DNA of 5,776 nucleotides, taken from Methanobacterium sp. GTDB taxonomy: Archaea > Methanobacteriota > Methanobacteria > Methanobacteriales > Methanobacteriaceae. Location of the stretch: positions 1-5,776 of the forward strand of contig JAJFTX010000209.1 in the NCBI GenBank assembly GCA_021372715.1. The letters run 5' to 3'. Made by a program: the position numbers and the translations under genes. This document shows, one piece after another, positions 1-5,761 of the stretch; position 1 is the first letter of the stretch, and each line of letters opens with the position of its first letter. Below the pieces are notes generated by a model. It was not told the DNA's origin, did no database searches, and saw nothing but the letters and a program-made list of their open reading frames with translations.

Positions 1-139
1 TAATTCCCACATTCACCCCATACCATATCAGGCCAATAACCAGGAGGAGTATGCTGATGTATATTCCCCATTTATTCCTCTTTCTTTTGGGTTTATTGTA
101 AGGGGTTTCTTCCATGTTTATACCTGTATCTTCTTTCAT
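1..139 (-). CDS. Unidentified single-pass membrane protein, 5' end only (partial)
   Basis: I do not recognise this protein. Only the first 46 residues are present; the gene continues past the left edge. The visible part begins MKEDTGINMEE, has a strongly basic stretch (KPKRKRNKW, about residues 17-24), then one hydrophobic helix (about residues 25-46, with ISILLLVIGLIW). By the positive-inside rule the short N-terminus would be cytoplasmic. The ATG at 139 was chosen, with a weak AGGGA five to six bases upstream. The frame stays open upstream to near the end of the preceding gene, and an in-frame TTG at 154 would add five residues, so the start is not certain. It lies 38 bases after the stop of the prepilin gene on the same strand, so the two are probably co-transcribed and this protein may have a role linked to the pilin. 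Confidence 0.6.
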   Translation of the reverse strand, partial: MKEDTGINMEETPYNKPKRKRNKWGIYISILLLVIGLIWYGVNVGI

Positions 140-177
140 AAATTTCCCTATCAACTGTTTTAAGCTATCAACTTTTC

Positions 178-588
178 TTAAGATGGACTATACAGGGTTA
201 TGGTATATTTGTGTCGGCTGGTACTTAAATTCAACATTGGTCCGCCTATATAATCTGTTTTAAAACCGCTGCCGGTTAATGAGTTATTAATACTGGTTAA
301 TATCTTCTCTTGCACTGAAGTTACCGGCCCAGAGAAGCTTACATTAATATTATAATTTCCAGTGTCATTAATTTCATTCATATTGACACTAGTTACTCTA
401 ACCGGTTGCATGCTTCTATTTAACAGAGACAATTCTGTAGTACCATTTTCTGCCCCGATTCTTACTGCTGAAGCTACCGAATTTAATTCATTATTGTTCA
501 TTACAACTGAACCAAATACAATAACCACCAGCATCACTATTGCTGCTAGAAGAATGTATTCTACAGAAATTTGTCCTCTTTGATCCAT
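178..588 (-). CDS. Type IV prepilin with class III (QxSxE) archaeal signal peptide
   Basis: This 136-residue protein is a small archaeal pilin, exported and probably polymerised into a cell-surface filament. The N-terminus MDQRG-QISVEYILLAAI matches the class III signal: a very short charged leader, a Gly before the cleavage point, then QxSxExxxL followed by a hydrophobic helix to about residue 30. In the family, an EppA-type peptidase cuts between G5 and Q6. That leaves Glu at position +5 of the mature protein, the classic pilin residue for subunit assembly. The remaining roughly 100 residues form a polar, beta-rich head with six N-x-S/T sequons, consistent with N-glycosylation outside the cell. 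The ATG at 588 is preceded by AGTGAT at five bases. The gene is divergent from the large plus-strand operon, and a membrane protein gene follows it. The class assignment is firm; whether it is a major or minor subunit is not known. Confidence 0.9.
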   Translation of the reverse strand: MDQRGQISVEYILLAAIVMLVVIVFGSVVMNNNELNSVASAVRIGAENGTTELSLLNRSMQPVRVTSVNMNEINDTGNYNINVSFSGPVTSVQEKILTSINNSLTGSGFKTDYIGGPMLNLSTSRHKYTITLYSPS

Positions 589-593
589 CCTAC

Positions 594-599
594 ATCACT
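594..599 (-). promoter_or_regulatory. Ribosome binding site of the prepilin gene
   Basis: Read on the minus strand this is AGTGAT, five bases before the ATG at 588. It matches the GGTGAT half of the archaeal Shine-Dalgarno consensus and is the same motif that precedes several plus-strand genes here. Confidence 0.6.
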
Positions 600-650
600 C
601 ATCCTTTATACATTCTAGTCTATATCTTTTTTGCTTAAAATCCAGGAAAT

Positions 651-660
651 TCATATAAAT
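651..660 (-). promoter_or_regulatory. Putative TATA box for the minus-strand prepilin gene
   Basis: On the minus strand the sequence is ATTTATATGA, close to the archaeal TTTATATA consensus. Transcription would be expected to start about 25 bases downstream, near 625-632, giving a leader of about 40 bases that includes the AGTGAT ribosome binding site. The region is AT-rich throughout, so chance matches are possible; the position is what makes this one plausible. Confidence 0.5.
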
Positions 661-760
661 AGGATAATAAGTATTACAATTTCTCAAAATGTATATATAT
701 TATTATAAACCAAAATAGATTATATTACTAAATGTTTTAGAAAATAAACGGGTTTGTATT

Positions 761-777
761 GGAAACTTAGTATAATT
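761..777 (+). promoter_or_regulatory. Putative BRE and TATA element for the plus-strand operon
   Basis: GGAAAC followed by TTAGTATAAT resembles an archaeal purine-rich BRE next to a TATA box. A start about 25 bases downstream (near 797-801) would give a leader of about 30 bases carrying the GGAGG at 817-821. A more TA-rich stretch at 691-706 is an alternative but would give a leader over 100 bases long. Confidence 0.45.
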
Positions 778-816
778 TACGCTTCAAAAATTGAGGGAAT
801 TAAAAAATATCATCCT

Positions 817-821
817 GGAGG
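817..821 (+). promoter_or_regulatory. Strong ribosome binding site (GGAGG) of the first operon gene
   Basis: GGAGG lies six bases before the ATG at 828. It fixes that start and is the only GGAGG-type site among the operon starts; the junction sites downstream use the GTGAT-type core. Confidence 0.8.
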
Positions 822-827
822 CTAAAT

Positions 828-1727
828 ATGGGATTTTTGGATGATGATTCAAAGGGGTTTGTAATTTCTTTAGATCTTCTAATTGCAATCATACCACTTA
901 CCATCATGATCGGTATGGTAAGCGCAGATATGGGAAATATAATGTTCCAGATAGAAGATACTGTCTTTAGAGGCTCTATGGATCGAGTTGCAGCAGATAC
1001 TATGAATACTTTACTTGAAACATCTGGAACCCCCTCTAACTGGGAGCGAACTGGAAATTTAAGTTTGGTAGGGTTAGCAAAATATGATCAAAGTAAAGGA
1101 AAACCCAGTGAGGGAACAATTTCTCCTACTAAGCTCGCTTTTGTCGTGGAAAACCCCACTTCGGTACAGAATATCATAGGAGATGAATATGGGTTTTACA
1201 TGACTGTTAATACTTTAGACACTAATACCTCTATGGGCAGTATTGGAACCTATAACGCATCTGTTAATGACATCGTAAGGGTCGATAAAGTTGTTCTCTG
1301 CTCCAGACTGGAAACAGTTTCCTCCTTAATGGGAGAAATTAGATACACCGGACAAAGCAGGAATTATATTGCCCCAGAATTTCAAACGAGCGAACGTTAT
1401 AACCAAACTTATAACTATTGGATTATATTTTTAAATAACACTGGATTTACCTCTGCTACAGTTACAATCAACGGTAATGTAATAAATTTGGATAGTTCGA
1501 ATATAAATAATGCTTATCTGATAAATTCAACATATTTAAATACGAATACTTCAGATAATATGCAATTTTTAAACAATACAGTTACTTTAAACGCTACTGG
1601 TGGCTTTGGTAGTTCAATGAATTTCTTTATTGTTCAAGCGCCTAAAAACATAAAATCAGATGGTATTAACTACGATACTGTAAATCCAAAAGAATGTTTA
1701 TTTGTATTATATCTATGGCCAAAGTGA
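828..1727 (+). CDS. Pilin-like surface protein 1 with KGF leader (299 aa)
   Basis: Not recognised as a named family. The leader MGFLDDDSKG is followed by FVISLDLLIAI and a hydrophobic helix (about residues 11-33). This resembles a prepilin: cleavage would fall between G10 and F11, leaving an acidic Asp at +6 rather than the usual Glu at +5. After the helix comes an amphipathic stretch with the motif A-D (56-57) to S-G-T (66-68) and then P-S-N-W-E. The remaining part is predicted extracellular and beta-rich, with nine N-x-S/T sequons, densest at about residues 190-260. The protein ends in FVLYLWPK; its L-x-L-W-x-K ending is shared with the next protein. There are two cysteines (in VLCSRL and KECLF) that could pair. 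The ATG at 828 has GGAGG at six bases. First gene of the operon; its stop overlaps the next gene's ribosome binding site. Likely role: minor pilin or pseudopilin-like subunit (inference). Confidence 0.8.
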   Translation: MGFLDDDSKGFVISLDLLIAIIPLTIMIGMVSADMGNIMFQIEDTVFRGSMDRVAADTMNTLLETSGTPSNWERTGNLSLVGLAKYDQSKGKPSEGTISPTKLAFVVENPTSVQNIIGDEYGFYMTVNTLDTNTSMGSIGTYNASVNDIVRVDKVVLCSRLETVSSLMGEIRYTGQSRNYIAPEFQTSERYNQTYNYWIIFLNNTGFTSATVTINGNVINLDSSNINNAYLINSTYLNTNTSDNMQFLNNTVTLNATGGFGSSMNFFIVQAPKNIKSDGINYDTVNPKECLFVLYLWPK

Positions 1728-1728
1728 T
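1723..1728 (+). promoter_or_regulatory. Ribosome binding site AGTGAT overlapping the upstream stop codon
   Basis: AGTGAT lies three bases before the ATG at 1732 and contains the TGA stop (1725-1727) of the previous gene. This supports ATG 1732 as the start instead of the in-frame TTG at 1702, and suggests coupled translation. Confidence 0.65.
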
Positions 1729-1731
1729 TAT

Positions 1732-3801
1732 ATGGATGATAAAGGGTTTATATTCACAGCAGACGCTGTTTTAGGATTAATAATAGTTTTTTTACTTACT
1801 GCTTCCATTGTAACCTATGCAATGCTCCCCATATACGAGGGGCAGGATCACCAACACCTAGAAGCTCTGGCAGATAGCATCCTGGAAACTATGGAAGCAT
1901 CCGGTACTTTAAGGTCAGCTACTGTTGATTATTACAGTAATAACCCAGATCAAGCAGAATCTGACCTACGGACTTCTCTTAATATGTTAGTACCCTATGG
2001 TATTGGTTATAAGCTTACAGTGGGAGATAATCCTCCTGTTACCGATGACCGTGGTTTAGCCACAGCTACAGATGTGGTGACCAAGGTTAAAGTTATATCC
2101 GGACCCGAGGAAGGATGGATGGGAAGGGCGTATTATAAAATTGAAAACGTGAGCTTTACCACTGTGAATCAGAATACTACAACCACTGTGTGGAATTTCC
2201 ATAACTATTTAACCAATTTCCAGCCGTGGAATGGCGGTCTTGATGACTATACCTACTGGGGAATAACAAGCAATTACCAGAATCCCCAGAATATCGAATT
2301 TAGTGTACCAACTACCGGAACAATTAATAATGTTATGGTCTTATTTGGATCCACCTATGATAGTAGTTCAGGCACTGCTAGGGCTACAAATACAAGCTTC
2401 TTCTTAAATGGCGTTTTAAGAGAAAATATAGATCCGAACGAATTTTTATATCTTTTCACCAATAATAATAGAAGATTTTATAACAATAAATCAGTCATAA
2501 ATCCTAACTATTTCAATCCTGGTCTTAACAACTTCTATCTGCGGTTTAATTCGGCCTCATCAAACAACAACATGCCCTGGTATAGTATCATAGCCAATTA
2601 CACAACAACATTGAATGTTGCCGAAGGAATACTGTTTAACGATTCAAGATTTGATGATAGAGCTGGAGTGGGAAGGCCTCAGGGCAGTACTAGTTTAAGA
2701 TTTGATCTGGATACAGGGACTACGTCAAATACTCCCGGACGTACTATTAACTGGAATACACAAGGAACAAGTGATTTTGATGTAAGTACTCCTTTTTCAT
2801 TGACAAATATACCCGGTAAAGGTGGTGACCCAGGATCAGCGGTTGCATCGACAACCAATATTTATGTTCCCCCAGGCACCAGGCTTTTTGATGCATACGT
2901 CGTGGTGAATGCCTACGGTGCAGTTGACGGCGCCATAGTACAGGTCAAGCCTGAAGGAGGTACCTGGCAAACAATTTTCACCTCATTTGGAGGTTACACC
3001 GGTAGATCCGATGGAGGTTACGGTAATCTTCCTGGAATTATCAGTCTACATGATAGCAATGATATCAGCAAAGATTACCTCAGAGCCGGTAACAATCAAG
3101 TCAGGATAATCGTTTGGGATGATGTTCCTGGTGGTGATTACGATTTAGTAGGTCTGGAAAACTGTTATGCCAGTATCACTTACAGTAGTCTTCCTATTAA
3201 ATGGGATACTACTACTTTCGATAGTTATCAATCCACTGGTGATACCTACACTCAAACTAAACCATTCACTATCGAATCCGGCGCCGAGAATGTCTATCTA
3301 TTCATGGGTGTTGGGTTGGATACGCGTAGTGTTCGAGTTAGAGTAAATAACTCTGAAATCTATAATGGACCCCCCCAATACGCCTTAAACTTAGAAGAAT
3401 ATGATACAAATGACATATTCAGTACCGTGGTGAATGGTAAACGAGTTTTGAAGCGAGGAGATTACAACCTTGAAGTTAGGGTAACTCCTTCAAGAGCATT
3501 TGAATCTGGTGATTTCGGTGGCACTAGAACTAGTTCTCCTAGTTATACAAGTTATGCCAATCCGGAGATTTTTTCAGGTACCCGTATCGGTGTTTTATAC
3601 CCCCAATTCCTGGCGAATATGTGGTCAGTATCCTTTGCATCTGATCCTGATGTTGCTAAAGCGGATGCCAGAGAAAGATTAATTCAAAATGTAACGGCTC
3701 AAGGGTTTACAGTGGATGAGTCTTTAATTAAATTAGAAGCCCTTTATTCCGGAGATGTACCTAACGCCGTCCCAGTTAGATTGGAACTGTGGAAAAAATA
3801 A
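1732..3801 (+). CDS. Large multi-module pilin-like surface protein 2 (689 aa)
   Basis: Unnamed family. It begins MDDKG-FIFTADAVLGLI with a hydrophobic helix to about residue 30, a prepilin-like N-terminus with Asp at +6 after predicted cleavage at G5. As in the preceding protein, an A-D (47-48) to S-G-T (57-59) motif follows with the same 9-residue spacing, and the C-terminus is PVRLELWKK. Between these ends lie about three similar beta-rich modules at residues 188-295, 375-486 and 510-587. Each starts with a P/S-x-G turn followed by alternating hydrophobic strands, and later has a G-x-N- or G-D-Y-N-like turn before another strand. This suggests stacked beta-sandwich (jelly-roll-like) domains, perhaps for adhesion or glycan binding (inference). 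Eight N-x-S/T sequons. One cysteine, in ENCYA. The start is ATG 1732, placed by AGTGAT at three bases; a TTG at 1702 would add ten residues overlapping the previous gene. A run of seven C's occurs at 3370-3376. Confidence 0.8.
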   Translation: MDDKGFIFTADAVLGLIIVFLLTASIVTYAMLPIYEGQDHQHLEALADSILETMEASGTLRSATVDYYSNNPDQAESDLRTSLNMLVPYGIGYKLTVGDNPPVTDDRGLATATDVVTKVKVISGPEEGWMGRAYYKIENVSFTTVNQNTTTTVWNFHNYLTNFQPWNGGLDDYTYWGITSNYQNPQNIEFSVPTTGTINNVMVLFGSTYDSSSGTARATNTSFFLNGVLRENIDPNEFLYLFTNNNRRFYNNKSVINPNYFNPGLNNFYLRFNSASSNNNMPWYSIIANYTTTLNVAEGILFNDSRFDDRAGVGRPQGSTSLRFDLDTGTTSNTPGRTINWNTQGTSDFDVSTPFSLTNIPGKGGDPGSAVASTTNIYVPPGTRLFDAYVVVNAYGAVDGAIVQVKPEGGTWQTIFTSFGGYTGRSDGGYGNLPGIISLHDSNDISKDYLRAGNNQVRIIVWDDVPGGDYDLVGLENCYASITYSSLPIKWDTTTFDSYQSTGDTYTQTKPFTIESGAENVYLFMGVGLDTRSVRVRVNNSEIYNGPPQYALNLEEYDTNDIFSTVVNGKRVLKRGDYNLEVRVTPSRAFESGDFGGTRTSSPSYTSYANPEIFSGTRIGVLYPQFLANMWSVSFASDPDVAKADARERLIQNVTAQGFTVDESLIKLEALYSGDVPNAVPVRLELWKK
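2293..3492 (+). repeat. Three diverged beta-rich protein modules within the large surface protein
   Basis: Approximate module spans are 2293-2616, 2854-3189 and 3259-3492. Matching landmarks are FSVPTTGTINNVMV, IYVPPGTRLFDAYVVV and FTIESGAENVYLFM at the start; SFFLNG, IVQVKPEGG and VRVRVNN in the middle; and PGLNNFYLRF, RAGNNQVRII and KRGDYNLEVRV near the end. Modules one and two also end alike (YSIIANYTTTL and LENCYASITY). The repeats are seen at protein level only; I see no DNA-level repetition. Boundaries are estimates by eye. Confidence 0.45.
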
Positions 3802-3804
3802 AAA

Positions 3805-3810
3805 GATGAT
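3805..3810 (+). promoter_or_regulatory. Ribosome binding site-like GATGAT
   Basis: GATGAT is one base off GGTGAT and lies exactly four bases before ATG 3815, the same spacing as at the next two junctions. It argues for ATG 3815 over ATG 3806, which would lie inside the motif and has no site of its own. Confidence 0.5.
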
Positions 3811-3814
3811 AAAA

Positions 3815-4921
3815 ATGGACGATAAAGGATATGCATTCGCACCAATGGCATTTTTGCTCATGGTACCTGTTGTTGTACTGGCAGTCTCTTTTAATGGGGT
3901 TATTGGTGAGCTTAACAGCATCTCATCGATTGCGGTTGGAGGAGATGTGACAGCTACTATTGCTCATAATATTGTAACCGCCGTAGAACAAGATACAGCT
4001 GATGCAGGAAGATATTCAGCTATGATGGCTGTACAAACTATTATAAATAAGACTAATATTTATGATAATCATCCATTCTTTGGTAAAACAGGTAGTAATA
4101 GTACAGGAGATAACAGTAAGGCATTTATAGTAAAGAGTACAGTGGATATGCTTAATAAAAATATCACAGAAACATGTAGAGTATTAGAACAGCAAACTGG
4201 AAGAGATATTTATATAAATAATCTCTATGTAGATCCTACTAGTACTGACACCCTTAATATTTTTGAACCAAATGATTTAGAACTTTACCAGAAGGATCCC
4301 TTCGGATTTTATATTAAGGTTAAGAGTATACCCATTAAAGTAGTACAAAGAGATGCTTCTCAAAATAACAATCAGTCCGTACAATTTGACACACCAGTAA
4401 GGGATGTTTATGTTTCCATTGAACAACTGGAGGACCCTTGGATCTGGGTGATGACTAAACACAGGAATAGTTCAGTAATATATCGATACCCATACTATAC
4501 CTCCTCCGGTGCAATATCCGATGGAACAGGTGGTGACTACCACTTTGCTGATAATGTAGCTCCAGGCAGGTTGAACTATCTCTGGGAATGCTTCTTAGGA
4601 GCTAATGTAACTGTTATGGGTCCTCGTCCTTATTACTTCTCAGACATCTATGGCCTTTCTTTCTTTGATAGACTGGAAAACAGAACCCCTGAGACATCAG
4701 GAAGTCCTCCAGAAGCTAGGATGAGCACTTTTATCATTTATGATGTTTTAGAGGAAGATCATGGACTTCGTCCTACTTCTATGCTTGATCATGAATACTT
4801 TGAAGGTGTTGAAGGTTCTGTTATAACCGCCCAAGGAGTGACGGTTAAAACACCTTCCGGAGTTGAGTTCCTTATTTCGCCAACTTACAGAGGTTATCTT
4901 GATTTACAACCTACTTATTAG
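3815..4921 (+). CDS. Pilin-like surface protein 3 with KGY leader (368 aa)
   Basis: I do not recognise the family. MDDKG is followed by YAFAPMAFLLMVPVVVLAV, a hydrophobic helix to about residue 26. The leader is prepilin-like, but there is no acidic residue at +5 or +6: Pro sits at +5. The helix is followed by a predicted helical stretch (about 30-80) and a mixed globular part. Distinct segments are a hydrophobic-aromatic LEDPWIWVMTKHR (205-217), an aromatic stretch at 222-228, and SFFDRLENR (282-290). There are two cysteines (C121 and C259) and seven N-x-S/T sequons, fitting an extracellular location. Gap to the upstream gene is 13 bases; its TAG stop touches the next gene's ribosome binding site. 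ATG 3815 is preferred; ATG 3806 would add only MIK. By analogy, a pilin-like subunit without the assembly acidic residue could sit at a filament tip, as GspK does in type II secretion, but that is inference. Confidence 0.78.
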   Translation: MDDKGYAFAPMAFLLMVPVVVLAVSFNGVIGELNSISSIAVGGDVTATIAHNIVTAVEQDTADAGRYSAMMAVQTIINKTNIYDNHPFFGKTGSNSTGDNSKAFIVKSTVDMLNKNITETCRVLEQQTGRDIYINNLYVDPTSTDTLNIFEPNDLELYQKDPFGFYIKVKSIPIKVVQRDASQNNNQSVQFDTPVRDVYVSIEQLEDPWIWVMTKHRNSSVIYRYPYYTSSGAISDGTGGDYHFADNVAPGRLNYLWECFLGANVTVMGPRPYYFSDIYGLSFFDRLENRTPETSGSPPEARMSTFIIYDVLEEDHGLRPTSMLDHEYFEGVEGSVITAQGVTVKTPSGVEFLISPTYRGYLDLQPTY

Positions 4922-4926
4922 GTGAT
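4921..4926 (+). promoter_or_regulatory. Ribosome binding site GGTGAT that decides a TTG start
   Basis: GGTGAT shares its first G with the TAG stop of the previous gene and lies four bases before TTG 4931. The GTG at 4922 is in frame but falls inside this site, so it is probably not the initiation codon. Confidence 0.7.
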
Positions 4927-4930
4927 CCGA

Positions 4931-5332
4931 TTGTTAGATGAAAAAGGTTTTGGTAGTGCTGAGTTCATATTTGTATCCCTAATTGCACTGCTTTTAATAG
5001 CAGGTCTTTCTACTCTTGTAAGTAATGAAATTAACCAGACAAAAACAGGGGATATTGCTCAAACCAGAATAACTGGAGAAAAAATTGCCGAGATAATTAA
5101 CACTGTTTATATAAAGGGAATAGGCTACACAATTACCTTACCGGTTCCCACAAATACGACTGTTTACGTTGATGATCCTGAAGGCTTTTTAACCATTTAT
5201 TCTAGTAGTAACGGTGCAAATATTAGTATAAAAGTTATACCCAAGAACATAGAAAAAACAACTCTAGATGGCGATCAAACATATAACGTAACCCACAATA
5301 CAGATGGCAGCATAACATTTAATCAACTGTGA
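4931..5332 (+). CDS. Small type IV pilin-like protein 4 (133 aa, TTG start)
   Basis: The protein starts MLDEKG-FGSAEFIFVSLIALLLIAGL. Cleavage after G6 would leave F at +1 and Glu at +5, the canonical type IV pilin arrangement, followed by a hydrophobic helix to about residue 30. After it comes a helical continuation with GEKIAEIINTVYIKGIGYT (about 50-70) and a short beta-rich head with four N-x-S/T sequons. Length and layout fit a small archaeal pilin or minor pilin, and of the four operon proteins this is the closest to a conventional pilin. It differs from the divergent prepilin by lacking QxS after the cleavage point, so a different peptidase preference is possible. TTG 4931 is chosen because GGTGAT stands four bases upstream; starting at GTG 4922 would add three residues (MIR). 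It follows the previous gene with a gap of nine bases. Confidence 0.8.
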   Translation: MLDEKGFGSAEFIFVSLIALLLIAGLSTLVSNEINQTKTGDIAQTRITGEKIAEIINTVYIKGIGYTITLPVPTNTTVYVDDPEGFLTIYSSSNGANISIKVIPKNIEKTTLDGDQTYNVTHNTDGSITFNQL

Positions 5333-5334
5333 AT

Positions 5335-5340
5335 AGTGAT
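5335..5340 (+). promoter_or_regulatory. Ribosome binding site AGTGAT before the PepSY-like gene
   Basis: AGTGAT lies four bases before ATG 5345. The in-frame GTG at 5336 is part of the motif, so the ATG is the better start. Confidence 0.65.
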
Positions 5341-5344
5341 TCCT

Positions 5345-5746
5345 ATGAATTTACCTGAAGATTGGGAGAAAAAAGCTCTGATAGTTATAGGGGCTGTTTT
5401 TATTCTAACTGTAATTTACGCCTTCAACCCATTCCTGGGTACTTCCACCAACAACACCACCATGGAACAATCACCATCTGAACCTACCATCATCCCCTTC
5501 CCTGAAAATGAAAGGAAAAATGACACAAACAACTCCACTAACCAAACTAAGATAAACGAAGAAGATGCAAAAAGAATCGCATCTGAAGCAAATCCTGGTT
5601 ACACTGTGGGGACGCCTATGCAGGGAAGTATAAACGTAAACAGCACCAACTATTTTGTTTGGATCGTGCCATTAACCAAAGAGAATACAGCGTCCAAAAC
5701 CATATATATAGATGCCGACACAGGAAATATAGTAATGGAATCTTAA
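5345..5746 (+). CDS. Membrane-anchored protein with PepSY-like C-terminal domain (133 aa)
   Basis: A short cytoplasmic N-terminus (MNLPEDWEKK) leads into one membrane helix (about residues 11-27). A linker rich in Asn, Thr, Ser and Pro (about 30-67) follows, with many N-x-S/T sequons. The C-terminal 65 residues look like a PepSY domain: INEEDAKRIASEA (A-x-x-I-A helix), a strand around YFVWIVPL, and a final IYIDADTGNIV, matching the family's D-A-x-T-G-x-I ending. PepSY domains occur in peptidase propeptides and in free-standing secreted or membrane proteins, where a peptidase-inhibiting role has been proposed. Here there is no attached peptidase. It is not a prepilin, having no K-G before the helix. 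As last gene of the operon, three bases plus a ribosome binding site after the previous stop, it may help fold, process or protect the pilin-like proteins; this is inference. ATG 5345 is chosen over GTG 5336. Confidence 0.75.
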   Translation: MNLPEDWEKKALIVIGAVFILTVIYAFNPFLGTSTNNTTMEQSPSEPTIIPFPENERKNDTNNSTNQTKINEEDAKRIASEANPGYTVGTPMQGSINVNSTNYFVWIVPLTKENTASKTIYIDADTGNIVMES

Positions 5747-5761
5747 ATGGTTAGGGTCTTC

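Larger units (their letters stand above)
589..827. other. Divergent intergenic region, AT-rich
   Basis: This stretch separates the minus-strand prepilin from the plus-strand operon. It is very AT-rich, with an alternating TA tract around 691-706, and has no convincing open frame or RNA gene. It holds one TATA-like element for each direction, near the respective genes. The middle part (about 665-760) shows no clear inverted repeat that I could call an operator. Confidence 0.7.

Noticed and set aside
362..583. Open frame on the plus strand opposite the prepilin gene
   Set aside because: It is fully antisense to a well-supported prepilin and has no ribosome binding site or recognisable protein features.
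1702..1731. Ten-residue N-terminal extension of the large surface protein from a TTG codon
   Set aside because: It overlaps the previous gene, would lengthen the otherwise uniform short leader, and has a poorer start context than ATG 1732 with AGTGAT.
3500..3682. Short plus-strand open frame inside the large surface protein gene
   Set aside because: It lies wholly within a real gene in another frame, and its composition looks non-coding.
3755..3814. Twenty-residue N-terminal extension of protein 3
   Set aside because: It overlaps the end of gene 2, and the leader pattern M-D-D-K-G plus GATGAT spacing favour ATG 3815.
3733..3921. Minus-strand open frame across the junction of genes 2 and 3
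   Set aside because: It is antisense to two supported genes and lacks a plausible start signal; its hydrophobic part mirrors the membrane helix coding region.
4277..4462. Minus-strand open frame within gene 3
   Set aside because: It is antisense to a supported gene with no independent evidence.
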